Position numbers and translations under genes: made by a program
Source of the DNA: Roseinatronobacter monicus
Lineage (GTDB): Bacteria; Pseudomonadota; Alphaproteobacteria; Rhodobacterales; Rhodobacteraceae
DNA: 64,000 nt
Direction of reading: 5' to 3'
NCBI RefSeq assembly: GCF_006716865.1
Contig: NZ_VFPT01000001.1
Span: 2,785,001-2,849,000 of the forward strand
Part shown: positions 1 to 7,710 of the stretch, piece after piece
Layout: the number at the start of each line of letters is the position of its first letter
Numbering within the stretch: position 1 is the first letter of the stretch
Notes under the pieces: generated by a model
Databases searched by the model: none
The model's input: only the letters and a program-made list of their open reading frames with translations
What the model was told of the DNA's origin: nothing

Positions 1-70
1 GGCCCAAAGCGGCCGGTCGGGATGACTACTGGGCCGCGGTGCAGCTTCCCTTGACCGGTCACTCAGGAGC
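1..70 (+). repeat. Dispersed intergenic repeat, copy cut by window edge
   Basis: This stretch matches the second half of the repeat at 2684-2820: both run from a GGCCCA start through CCGGTCGGGATGAC and GCCGCGGTGCAGCTT to ACCGGTCACTC. It has no credible coding frame. A more diverged copy lies at 594-660. Such repeats are common between genes in Rhodobacterales (general knowledge); their function is unknown. Confidence 0.55.
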
Positions 71-126
71 GCCGTAGCGATTCTCACATGCCGGCCAAAG
101 TCGCTGGTGAAAGACTTTGCGGTCGC

Positions 127-489
127 TCAGATTGGATCTGAGCCGAAACGGTTTTCACCCTTGCTACCAGATGTTGCCCACCAGACAATCAACACAATCC
201 ACCCAATGATGGGCACAAACAATAGAAGTTGCCACCAACCACTGCGGTCAATGTCGTGCAAGCGACGAGCTCCAACCGCGATCGCCGGTAAGAAGGTTGC
301 AAGCGAGAACACTGCGCTGATGGGGCCAAGCACTCCCCAATGGAAGCCCAAGATCATCGTGATAAGATCAGCTACGATGCCAGCAAGTGTCAAAAACAAC
401 ATGAACCACCAGAATTCCGCTCGCCGCGCGCGTCCCCGAAATTGTGCGTATTTGGTAAAACAAACTTTTGTGGCATCAATCATATTCAT
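127..489 (-). CDS. DUF805 family membrane protein
   Basis: A 120-residue protein with the DUF805 pattern: an N-terminal FRGRARRAEFWWF motif (about residues 18-30), then four hydrophobic segments, and the LHDIDRSGWWQLL motif (about 77-89) between membrane segments. It is expected in the inner membrane; the family has no established function. The start is the ATG at 489. No partner gene is obvious: it stands alone at the left edge, flanked by copies of a dispersed repeat. Family assignment is fairly secure from the two motifs; any physiological role would be guesswork. Confidence 0.85.
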   Translation of the reverse strand: MNMIDATKVCFTKYAQFRGRARRAEFWWFMLFLTLAGIVADLITMILGFHWGVLGPISAVFSLATFLPAIAVGARRLHDIDRSGWWQLLLFVPIIGWIVLIVWWATSGSKGENRFGSDPI

Positions 490-593
490 TGCAAAGGTGT
501 CCTGAGTGGCGCTGTGATTTTTATCAGTGCGTTACTCAAAGAAATTACAAGTTACAATGGAGACATCCATGAGGGTCAACCTCCAACGTTCCC

Positions 594-660
594 GGCCCAT
601 TCCGGCCGATCGAGACGACCACTGCGGCGCGGTTTTCGCTGAACCGGTCACTCAGGAGAG
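594..660 (+). repeat. Dispersed intergenic repeat, diverged copy
   Basis: Related to 1-70 and 2755-2820: it starts GGCCCATTCCGGCCGATCGA and ends ACCGGTCACTCAGGAG. It lies in the 290-base gap between the DUF805 gene and the OmpA-like gene, where I see nothing else. Confidence 0.45.
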
Positions 661-781
661 ATATGTCGCGCTGACTCTTGCAGAACAATGTCGCTGATGC
701 GGGGCCTTCCGGTCGGTCGCTGCATCAGAAGCTACGAGTACGCCTGACAAGTATGATACTCCCTTCATGTATTGGCTTACT

Positions 782-1777
782 TTATTTGAGCACCAACTCT
801 ACCCGACGATTTAGTTCGCGCCCTTCTTCGCTGGTATTGCTGGCGACGGGGGCCATAAAGCTCGCGCCTTTGGCCACCATGCGGTTCGTGGTAATACCAT
901 AATCACTGGCTAGTGCGCGACGCACGGCTTCGGCACGCCGCAAGGACAAGTCAGCATTATAATCAAAGCTACCCTGATTGTCGGTATGACCAACGACCAG
1001 TACGTTGATGTCGGGATTGTTCTCCAGTAGTTGCGCCATCTGCGCCAGGGCATCTATCGATTCAGGCCGAATATCGGCGCTGTCGTGCTCAAAGAAGATG
1101 CCATCAATAATCGCCTTACCCACGGTAGTCAGTGATGCCTGAAGTTCATCGGCGCTACGCACGCCGGTCTCTACCAGACCAGCCTGCATGGCTACCCCTT
1201 CGACGACCACCTTATGAATGACCGGTTGATCCATATCCATAATAAACAGAAACACATGGGCGCTGCCCGCTTGGTTTTCACGCCCTGCCAGCGATGCTCG
1301 CCCGTGAAAGGACGTGGGCGGTACCATTGAACGACGCAGTTGTCGCTGGTAACTACGAGGCATAACCATATCGCGGACGTACTTGCTCATCCAACTGCCG
1401 CAGCCTGTTCGATCAACGCACTCGAACTGTAGGTCAAAACCGTCCGCTACCAGCGCCTGTTGATAATTGCGCAGGATTTCCAGTACGCTTCTATTTTCAG
1501 GTGCTTGATAAGTAATCCACGTCACGCGTCCCTCAAGGGGTATTTCGACAGCCTGAAGAATCTCGGCATCCCAACCTCGCCGATTATGGTAAGCCTCAAT
1601 GTGCAAGGGGCCGGAAGGCAGGGAAACCGCATCATATTCGCGCTCCAGATAGCCATGCATGACGGCACCACTGTAACGACTGACCAGCGGATTGTCGGTA
1701 CCCGGTTCATCCGCGTAGACCGGCAAGGCTATGATAAAAATCCCGATAATTTGGCTAAGGATGCGATGCTTTTTCAT
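782..1777 (-). CDS. DUF4892-like / OmpA C-terminal domain outer-membrane protein
   Basis: A 331-residue exported protein. Residues 1-22 form a signal peptide ending LPVYA before DEPG. The middle (about 25-210) resembles DUF4892 envelope proteins. The C-terminal domain (about 215-331) is a peptidoglycan-binding OmpA domain: IDGIFFEHDSADIRPES, VLVVGHTDNQGSFDYN, LSLRRAEAVRRAL and the final NRRVELVLK. It probably ties the outer membrane to the cell wall. DUF4892-OmpA proteins are more usual in gammaproteobacteria (general knowledge), and the base composition here is lower in GC than the core genes further right, so transfer is plausible. The gene appears monocistronic. Confidence 0.85.
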   Translation of the reverse strand: MKKHRILSQIIGIFIIALPVYADEPGTDNPLVSRYSGAVMHGYLEREYDAVSLPSGPLHIEAYHNRRGWDAEILQAVEIPLEGRVTWITYQAPENRSVLEILRNYQQALVADGFDLQFECVDRTGCGSWMSKYVRDMVMPRSYQRQLRRSMVPPTSFHGRASLAGRENQAGSAHVFLFIMDMDQPVIHKVVVEGVAMQAGLVETGVRSADELQASLTTVGKAIIDGIFFEHDSADIRPESIDALAQMAQLLENNPDINVLVVGHTDNQGSFDYNADLSLRRAEAVRRALASDYGITTNRMVAKGASFMAPVASNTSEEGRELNRRVELVLK

Positions 1778-1865
1778 AATCTTATCACGCTACAGAGTTA
1801 AATCACTGCCACGCACTATGGGTATATCCAGTCCGTAGCAGCACCTTGTGATGTCACCCGGCTTC

Positions 1866-1992
1866 CCCCACGTGGCCTGCCGTCTGACGTCAAGATCGCC
1901 TGATTGCGCCAGTTGAGCAAGCGTTTTTCGCCACGAGCGGCGTCTGTGGTGACATAAACGCTTCGAGCTGGGCGAATCGGCACGTGGGGGGT
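1866..1992. repeat. IS1380-end-derived fragment with inverted ends (MITE-like remnant)
   Basis: The reverse complement of this stretch is about 85-90% identical by eye to the right end of the IS1380 element at about 49780-49890; shared blocks include GAAAAACGCTTG, CAACTGGCGCAATCAGGCGA and TCTTGACGTCAGACGGCAGG. It is bounded by inverted CCCCACGTG (1869-1877) and CACGTGGGG (1981-1989). No transposase is present. Either it is a decayed IS1380 end or a small non-autonomous derivative. No clear target duplication was found. Confidence 0.6.
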
Positions 1993-2253
1993 AGTGCGTG
2001 AGCTTTTATGTTGAGGCGGGTGGGGCCAAGAGCTCTTTTCCTAAATAGCCTCGCCCCCGGCTGTTGGCTGCGAGGGTGTCATCGATTGGCCGCGTCCGGC
2101 GGAGCTGGATCATTTCCTGGAAGCAATGCAAGGGGCGTGACCTTGCAGTCACAGCAAGCCGTTCAAAATATCGCAGACTACACTTTCCGTTGTGCCTCTT
2201 GCGGTTTTTACTTACCAAGTTAGGACAAAGGACCCACGATCGGAGATGGCGCG

Positions 2254-2547
2254 TTGAGCAAGCCCGTCGAAATCTCATTGCGGATTTTTGGCGCACTCAC
2301 TGCCCTCATCGGCATTGGCTTTGGCGGCTTGGTGTTGGTCGTTTTCTTTTTTGTAGGAGCTGCCGCAGGCTTTGCCGACGAACAGTATTCGTTGATATAC
2401 TTTTTATTCACACTCTATCTGATCACCACAATCTATGTGGCGATAAGATTGGCACTGCGCGCCTCATTTCAACGCGGTATACTGCTCGCATTCCTTGTAG
2501 TGCCAGCCTTGCTTTTCCTCATTTTGCTGCCGAAAGTTGCTGTTTAA
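2254..2547 (+). CDS. Small integral membrane protein, unknown function
   Basis: A 97-residue, very hydrophobic protein starting at a TTG (2254) preceded by GGAGATGG. Three membrane segments are visible, at about residues 8-40, 45-65 and 72-95; the only clearly polar stretches are the N-terminus and the loop containing ADEQY. It is not recognised as a known family. It lies just beyond the PAAR end of the type VI cluster but on the opposite strand, so membership of that cluster is not shown. The TTG start and absence of motifs keep confidence moderate. Confidence 0.5.
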   Translation: MSKPVEISLRIFGALTALIGIGFGGLVLVVFFFVGAAAGFADEQYSLIYFLFTLYLITTIYVAIRLALRASFQRGILLAFLVVPALLFLILLPKVAV

Positions 2548-2683
2548 AGCGCCAAACAGCCGCGCAAACAGTGCGATGGGTCGAGTTTCGGTGGGTTACA
2601 GCGGTTAAGCATCTTAATCTTCTTGATCGGCCTCGTTTTGATGCGGCATTTGGCACTTGTGCCAAGAAGTGACCAGCACTTTC

Positions 2684-2820
2684 GGGCTCGAAGCCGCCCT
2701 GCGGCGGTGCAGCATGGCCCGCCGACTCTTCGAGGTCGACCATCGACACACCCGGCCCACAGCTGCCGGTCGGGATGACCACAGCGCCGCGGTGCAGCTT
2801 TCCCGAACCGGTCACTCGTG
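2684..2820 (+). repeat. Dispersed intergenic repeat, full copy
   Basis: Bases 2684-2759 are identical over 76 bases to the reverse complement of 26851-26926. Bases 2755-2820 match the partial copies at 1-70 and 594-660. The repeat can be read as short open frames (for example MARRLFEVDHRHTRP), but these recur only as parts of the repeat and are not treated as genes. It fills most of the 340-base gap between the small membrane protein and PAAR. Confidence 0.65.
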
Positions 2821-2885
2821 CATTGCGCAGCATCGTAGCAGCCGCGCAACTGAGCCCGGCGCAGAGGTCTTGTTTCCGCTTGGCA

Positions 2886-3143
2886 TCACGCCGGAACCTC
2901 GCCGGTATCTGAGCCGCTGGTGATTGTGCCGCCGCAGCTGGTTTTGCACCCAACATATGCCACGGGTTTGCCGTCAAGCCCGGCCACTGATGATCCCTCG
3001 GTGATTAGCGCGCCGCAGGCGCAGGCGTCGCCCAAGCGGGCAATCGCGCGGCCATCGACCTCGCCTGATCCTCCTTCGGTGATCGTGTTCTTTCCATGCC
3101 TGGGGCAGTCATGAACATCTCCAACGCGGGCGATTGCGGGCAT
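2886..3143 (-). CDS. PAAR-domain protein, type VI secretion spike tip
   Basis: An 85-residue PAAR protein that caps the VgrG trimer and sharpens the type VI secretion spike. It shows the repeated PAAR pattern: MPAIARVGDVHDCPRHG at the start, then GRAIARLGDACACGA, LDGKPVAYVGCKTSCGG, with Cys/His residues suited to zinc at the tip. I chose the ATG at 3143 because GGAGG lies about 7 bases before it; an ATG five codons upstream would use that Shine-Dalgarno as codons. The stop of the preceding broken gene overlaps this start (TAATG), so translation was coupled to it. IS21 now separates it from vgrG, so expression may be reduced. Confidence 0.9.
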   Translation of the reverse strand: MPAIARVGDVHDCPRHGKNTITEGGSGEVDGRAIARLGDACACGALITEGSSVAGLDGKPVAYVGCKTSCGGTITSGSDTGEVPA

Positions 3144-3341
3144 TACGCGGCCTCCCATATGTCGAACTCCGTGCCCTTTACCGTCGCAGTCCAGATCACG
3201 ATCAGCTGGTCTTCATCAGGGCTTCGGACGGGTTTTTGCAACATGCGTGACTTGAAGTGTAGCGCGTCAACCACCTTGTCCGGTGCCGACAACCACCTTG
3301 GCCGGTTATAGCGGCCGCCGGGGTTGTGTTTTTTACTGTCT

Positions 3342-4163
3342 TTAGGTCAGGTTTTTTCCTTCTTCTTGGTTGTCGTTTTTGGTTGTCGCTGAGGCTTCGT
3401 TTTGCATTTTCATGTTGGCCGCAGCGCTTCTTTGGCGAAAGCTTTGCGCATTCATCTCAAGAATGCTGGCATGGTGGACAAGTCGGTCGATGGCCGCGAC
3501 GGTCATGGCTTTGTCGGGAAAGATTTGATCCCATCCACTGAACGGCTGATTGGCCGCGATGGCGATGCTGCGATATTCGTATCGCCGGGCAATCAGTTCG
3601 AAGAGCACCCCGGTTTCGGCCTGATCCTTGTGGGCATAGGTAATGTCATCAAGGATGATCAGGTCAAATTTGTCGAGCTTGGCCAAAGCTGCTTCGAGCA
3701 CCAGATCCCGACGTGCGGCTTGCAGTCTTTGGACAAGATCGCTGGTCCGGGTATAGAAGACCCTATGGCCTGCTTCGATCAGGGCATGGCCAATGGCACA
3801 GAGAATGTGGGTCTTGCCCGTGCCGGAGTTGCCAATGGCGATCAGGTTTGCGCCGCCGTCCAACCAATCTCCCGCAGCCAGAGCTTCGACCCGGGCGCGT
3901 GGTAAGGTAGGCAGAGCTTTGAAATCGAAGGTTGCCAAAGTCTTTCCAGCTGGGAGCTGGGATTCATTCAGATGACGGCGCATGCGGCGCATGTCCCGCT
4001 CGGCGAGTTCGTATTCGGCCAGCACGGCCAGGAAGCGCGCAGCCGGCCAGCCTTCGGTATCGGCTCGTGTGGCGATTTCCTGCCATAGCTTGTGGAAGCT
4101 GGGTAAGCGCAGGGCGCTCAGCATGCTGGGCAGCGTGTGGATGTCGATCTCCCGGGAGGTCAT
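3342..4163 (-). CDS. istB: IstB, IS21 transposition ATPase
   Basis: A 273-residue AAA+ ATPase that helps the IstA transposase choose and use target DNA. It begins MTSREIDIHTLPSMLSAL at ATG 4163. The Walker A motif GNSGTGKTH and the Walker B stretch FDLIILDDI are both present, followed by the conserved NQPFSGWDQIFPD block. Its frame continues directly upstream into istA, giving one open frame of 787 codons. In most IS21 elements the two genes overlap in different frames, so this is unusual. A separate IstB can still start at 4163, just after GGAGG-like sequence. Confidence 0.9.
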   Translation of the reverse strand: MTSREIDIHTLPSMLSALRLPSFHKLWQEIATRADTEGWPAARFLAVLAEYELAERDMRRMRRHLNESQLPAGKTLATFDFKALPTLPRARVEALAAGDWLDGGANLIAIGNSGTGKTHILCAIGHALIEAGHRVFYTRTSDLVQRLQAARRDLVLEAALAKLDKFDLIILDDITYAHKDQAETGVLFELIARRYEYRSIAIAANQPFSGWDQIFPDKAMTVAAIDRLVHHASILEMNAQSFRQRSAAANMKMQNEASATTKNDNQEEGKNLT

Positions 4164-5705
4164 GCGCGTACCTCCAGCAGCGCATCGAAGCTGTCCAGCG
4201 ACGGATGAGAAACCACAACATCCTTTGGCAGCGTGTTTAGGGGTGAGCTGTGTCGCGAGCGTCTTTGGGTCCGGTATCAAACCAGAGCCGAGATCGTCAG
4301 CAAGAAGACGTGCCAATTCCGCTTCGCAGGCTTGATCGTGGGCAATAAAGAGCAGAGCGACCATGCGGCGGCAGGCGTCGCGTCGCGGCAGGCTGTGCTG
4401 TAGCACTTCCCAGGCCTGCGCGTATTCGGTGCGGGGGAAGAGGCTATCGCGGTAGATCGAGCTCCAAAGAGCCTGTGGTTTGCGCTTCAAGGCATGGATA
4501 ACGTGGTGGTAATTGATGACATGGACACGATGGCCATCGTTACGGCCTCGGCCACGGGGATGCGTTGCGACAAGGGTGCTGCCCAAGAATGCGTCGAGGC
4601 GGTCATCATATAGATGGATGCGCAAACGCTGCCCGATGAGCTGTGACGGCGCGCTGTAAAAGATGCTTTTGACCCTGAAGCCGCCCATTCTTGTGACCGG
4701 CACGATAACTTCCGTATAGTCTGTGGTGCGCCGCGGCGGCAAAGGTTTAAGATGCAGCTGTTCTACCTCAACCGCTTCCATACGCTGTCGATTGCGCCGC
4801 GCCACCAGCATATCAATGAAACGACGATACTCGGCCACAGATGCAAAATCACGGCTGCCGCGCAGGATCAGTGCCTGTGCGATGGCCTTCTTCAAGTGAC
4901 GGTTCTGCGATTCCACGGCGCCATTCTCATGGGCTTCACCACGGTTGTTGCGACTGGCATCCATACCATAATGACCGACGAACGCTTCATAGCGCTTGGT
5001 AATATCCTCACACTCGTCACGCGTCAGATTTCGAAATGCGGCTGAAAGACTATCCGTACGATGGTTTTGTGGAACACCCCCCAAGGCCCACAACGCCTGC
5101 TGGAGGTTCTCGGCCAAGGCCGTAAAACTCTCCCCGCCCAAGACAACACCAACATGTTCCCAGCGGCTATAGACCATTGCGAAATGATAAAGCAGGTGCG
5201 GGAATGGTGCGCCTGCAATGGTCACTTCCAGCTCGGCTGCATGGGTGAAGTCGGACTGTGCCATATAGCCTGGCTCTGGTGTCTGGCGAAAAATGATGTC
5301 GCGCTCCGGGCCTTTAAGCGCGCGCCACTGCCGGACCCTTCGCTCCAGGGTTCGGCGGATGCGATCATCTGGAAAAGCCAAAGGATGTAGACCCTGGAGG
5401 TGACGCAACAACGTCACGGCCTGCAGGGCATTGTCGTTCTCCAGAACAGGAAGGATGTCATTCTCCCAATACCCTTCAAGAGGATCGGATACTGTACGCC
5501 CGTGAACAATCTTGCGCTGTGAAGGGGGCGTTGGATCTGCATCAAATCGCCGAGCGGTTCTTTCGCTGAACCCGGCACGGGCGGCTGATGTGCATTGGCT
5601 GTGATTTTTGAGGTCGGTCATGTATAATCTCAATTGCTGGTCGGTGATGGATTGATAGGCCAACCGGGGTCCTCCGTTGGAACGTAGAGGCTTCCGGCTT
5701 ATCAA
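4164..5705 (-). CDS. istA: IstA, IS21 transposase (possible C-terminal frameshift)
   Basis: A DDE transposase. The N-terminal helix-turn-helix lies around HSQCTSAARAGFSERTARRF. The rve core contains SDFTHAAELEV, NHRTDSLSAAF and the NRGEAHENGAVESQNRHLK block carrying the final acidic residue. The usual IstA C-terminus of this group can be read in the neighbouring frame (DVVVSHPSLDSF up to a TGA overlapping istB). One extra base near the A-run at 4224-4226 sends the frame into istB instead. This could be a sequence error, a mutation or a tolerated fusion. The exact start is uncertain; the first in-frame ATG is at 5705. Confidence 0.85.
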
Positions 5706-5734
5706 CCCGCAGCGACCAGCACCTAACCCAAAAT

Positions 5735-5804
5735 CATCTTGGCCGGTGGCGCTGACCTCCAGGCGGGCAAGCCCGCCCTCCGATCAGCGCCACCGGCCAA
5801 GATG
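5735..5804. repeat. Long perfect inverted repeat in the IS21 end (cruciform-capable)
   Basis: Arms of 21 bases at 5735-5755 and 5784-5804 are perfect reverse complements (outer end CATCTTGGCCGG). The spacer contains a second hairpin, GGCGGGC-AA-GCCCGCC (5762-5777). It lies between istA and the right end of the element, upstream of the istA start on the minus strand. A role in controlling istA expression or shielding it from outside transcription is plausible but not shown. Confidence 0.7.
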
Positions 5805-6417
5805 GTTGTCGCTACCGGCCAAGGTGGTTGTCGCTCAACATTGAAGAAAGCTGCGAGCTGGGGTTGGGGAACTGACTGGAGGGCCTCAAGTGACATATCG
5901 AAGTCCAGCGGCTCGGGGGAATGGGCAATCATGACGCAGAGCGCAAAGGCATTGGGTTGCGCGGCCTCTACCAACGCCGAGAGGCTGCGGGTCTGGCGCA
6001 AAAGCGCCGGGTTGATGTAGCGCGCAGGGCGTTCATACTCGGGCAGAGGCTTGAGCGGGAACCCCGATGCGAGCCAACCGTCGAGGACCTGGGGCAATGT
6101 GGCGCCTTGGCACCAGGAAAGAGCGGCGGCGCCCGTTGCCGTCCAACCGGCTGCTGCGCAAAGGTTTTCCCAATCCTGTACAGCAACGCTTGCAAGGTCA
6201 GCGGCCTATTCGGCTTCCGAATCTGCGATCATGCGCAATGTGCTCCCGTCTCCGCTAGGTGTGTCAATCATCCCGAAGCGAAGTTTGAGGAACATATTGT
6301 CATGCAAGATGCGCCAAAGGTTGGGTAAAGTCTGACCACCTGCGCTGCGGATTGCCCCAGCCAAAGCCATGTTTTTTGGATCATCGAACACGGTATCGTG
6401 CATCTGCCGGTTCTCAG

Positions 6418-7203
6418 TCATTGGGGGAGCAACGAAGCGGGGTTGAACTCGGTTTCTGAAATGCTGCAGCCAGCTGGTGGTAGTTGGGCGATAATTGGAT
6501 GGACATCTGCAATTTGCCTGTAGGGCTGAGCGTAACTTGGGCTTTGGTTTTCAATGGCGCAGCGGGCTTGCGCTGAATCTCCTAGTTCATGATACAGATT
6601 ATGCCAACGCTCAACGCTCCAGACGCCAGACATAGCTCCTAAACCTGCATTGACCAATCCGTCTCCGGTGTTCGGAATGGTGGCGTCGAACAGCCCTTCT
6701 GAACTTATTTGATAGCCGCCCGCGGCAGCCATCACCTCGACTTCGGCAGCAATTATTGAACCACGCGTATTTGCAATATCATGAAGCGAGAAAGGTCGGC
6801 GAAGTCTAACAGGTCCAGGCAAAGCCGAAAGCGAACGGCGATACAGGTCCATTCCTGTTTCGGCTGCGCTCTGTTCACGCCTCGTGGCGATTTCAGCGGC
6901 CAAACCAAATATCATGTTTCCCGCGCCATAGGTCCTGGCGGCGCGATAAGCGGCTCTTGCGCTCGCGCCAGCAGCCTTGAACACCTTTCCGTATGGTGCC
7001 GAGACCGCCGGCCCGACCCCGTAAAATCGTACAAGAGCAATAGTCAGGCTGTCCAAGCCGAGGAAAATGAAACTGTGATAGCCAGCACCGATCGCGAAGC
7101 CACCGTCATAGACCACACGCCAAGTCGATGATTTTGCGTTCATATGCCCTAACCAAGATTCGGCTTGGCTAAGGTCATTGCCAAATGGAAATGTATTGCT
7201 CAT
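6418..7203 (-). CDS. Candidate type VI secretion effector, unknown family
   Basis: A 261-residue protein starting MSNTFPFGNDLSQAESW. I chose ATG 7203 because AGGGGG precedes it and it overlaps the upstream stop as ATGA. The N-terminal half is glycine-rich and amphipathic or hydrophobic (about residues 25-75, including GGFAIGAGYHSFIFLGLDSL). A charged middle follows (RTYGAGNM to RREQSAAETG), then a segment with GDGLVNAGLGAMSG. No catalytic motif is recognised. It sits in the vgrG operon downstream of a probable periplasmic protein and upstream of PAAR, the usual place for cargo. An effector acting on membranes or in the periplasm is my inference; a structural or chaperone role is also possible. 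Confidence 0.5.
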   Translation of the reverse strand: MSNTFPFGNDLSQAESWLGHMNAKSSTWRVVYDGGFAIGAGYHSFIFLGLDSLTIALVRFYGVGPAVSAPYGKVFKAAGASARAAYRAARTYGAGNMIFGLAAEIATRREQSAAETGMDLYRRSLSALPGPVRLRRPFSLHDIANTRGSIIAAEVEVMAAAGGYQISSEGLFDATIPNTGDGLVNAGLGAMSGVWSVERWHNLYHELGDSAQARCAIENQSPSYAQPYRQIADVHPIIAQLPPAGCSISETEFNPASLLPQ

Positions 7204-7700
7204 TGGTCCCCCTGAAATGGTGCGATCAGGCAGTGGTCTTGCTCGCGAAAGCGAACTGCTAACTCGATGCAATAACCCCCTAAATCTACGCCGAGCGTAG
7301 CTTCGCGACATTCGGACCATGCGTGCAACGCGTCACGTTCAGAGCAGGGTTCTTCTTCACAGGTATGGGTATAGGTGTCACCTGTGGGTATATGCGCGGC
7401 AACGAAGGTTGTTTCCGGGCCATCAAGCTCGAGTGCGTCAAAAGCGGCCAAAAGTCGGTCAACATCTTCTTCACTTTCGAGATAGGGATAAAACTGTAGT
7501 AGAGCATTTGCAATCTTCAGACTGGTCTGAACGTAGTCCATATACGCCGCATATGAGCAGACCAACCGACCGGAAGGCGATATGACTTCGCCGACAGGTC
7601 GGCTCTCTTCAAATCGTTTCATTGTTGACTGACCGATCAGTAACAACACGATATACAGAACCGCCACAACGGCCGCCGCGATGGCTAGGAATTTTTTCAT
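7200..7700 (-). CDS. Membrane-anchored periplasmic protein, candidate immunity protein
   Basis: A 166-residue protein with one N-terminal hydrophobic segment (about residues 4-23, AIAAAVVAVLYIVLLLIG) acting as signal anchor, then a soluble domain rich in acidic residues and cysteines (CSYAAY, THTCEEEPCSERD, SECREA, GYCIEL, DHCLIAP). Paired cysteines suit the oxidising periplasm. It starts 10 bases after vgrG and its stop overlaps the next gene as ATGA, so the three are co-translated. By analogy with type VI effector-immunity pairs it could protect against the product of 6418-7203. This is inference; no family was recognised. Confidence 0.55.
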   Translation of the reverse strand: MKKFLAIAAAVVAVLYIVLLLIGQSTMKRFEESRPVGEVISPSGRLVCSYAAYMDYVQTSLKIANALLQFYPYLESEEDVDRLLAAFDALELDGPETTFVAAHIPTGDTYTHTCEEEPCSERDALHAWSECREATLGVDLGGYCIELAVRFREQDHCLIAPFQGDQ

Positions 7701-7710
7701 TCTTCTTACC

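Larger units (their letters stand above)
3258..5840 (-). mobile_element. IS21-family insertion sequence
   Basis: A 2583-base element. The ends are inverted repeats starting TGT: TGTAGCGCGTCAACCACCTT at the left, and on the reverse strand TGTTGAGCGACAACCACCTT at the right. A second internal CAACCACCTTGGCCGG-type repeat follows each, as is usual for IS21. It is flanked by a 6-base direct repeat TTGAAG (3252-3257 and 5841-5846). It carries istA and istB on the minus strand and splits a type VI cluster gene. Confidence 0.9.
3143..6421 (-). pseudogene. Broken type VI cluster gene (amber codon plus IS21 insertion)
   Basis: On the minus strand a frame starts at ATG 6421, overlapping the preceding stop as ATGA, and hits TAG at 6208-6206 after 71 codons. 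The same frame then stays open with no ATG or GTG until IS21 interrupts it at 5841. Removing IS21 and one copy of the TTGAAG duplication restores the frame to TAA at 3145-3143, which overlaps the PAAR start. The restored gene has 229 codons with one internal stop; CAG to TAG is a one-base explanation. The product lacks an obvious signal peptide and matches no family I recognise. Its position between the candidate effector and PAAR suggests an adaptor or loading role, which is inference. Confidence 0.75.

Noticed and set aside
2657..2923. Small frame containing MARRLFEVDHRHTRP, also readable at 26687-26896
   Set aside because: The similarity is at DNA level within a dispersed repeat; the frame is not kept outside it, so it is not a protein family.
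3158..3310. Separate small gene between PAAR and IS21
   Set aside because: The minus-strand reading here is the 3' end of the IS21-split type VI gene, not an independent gene.
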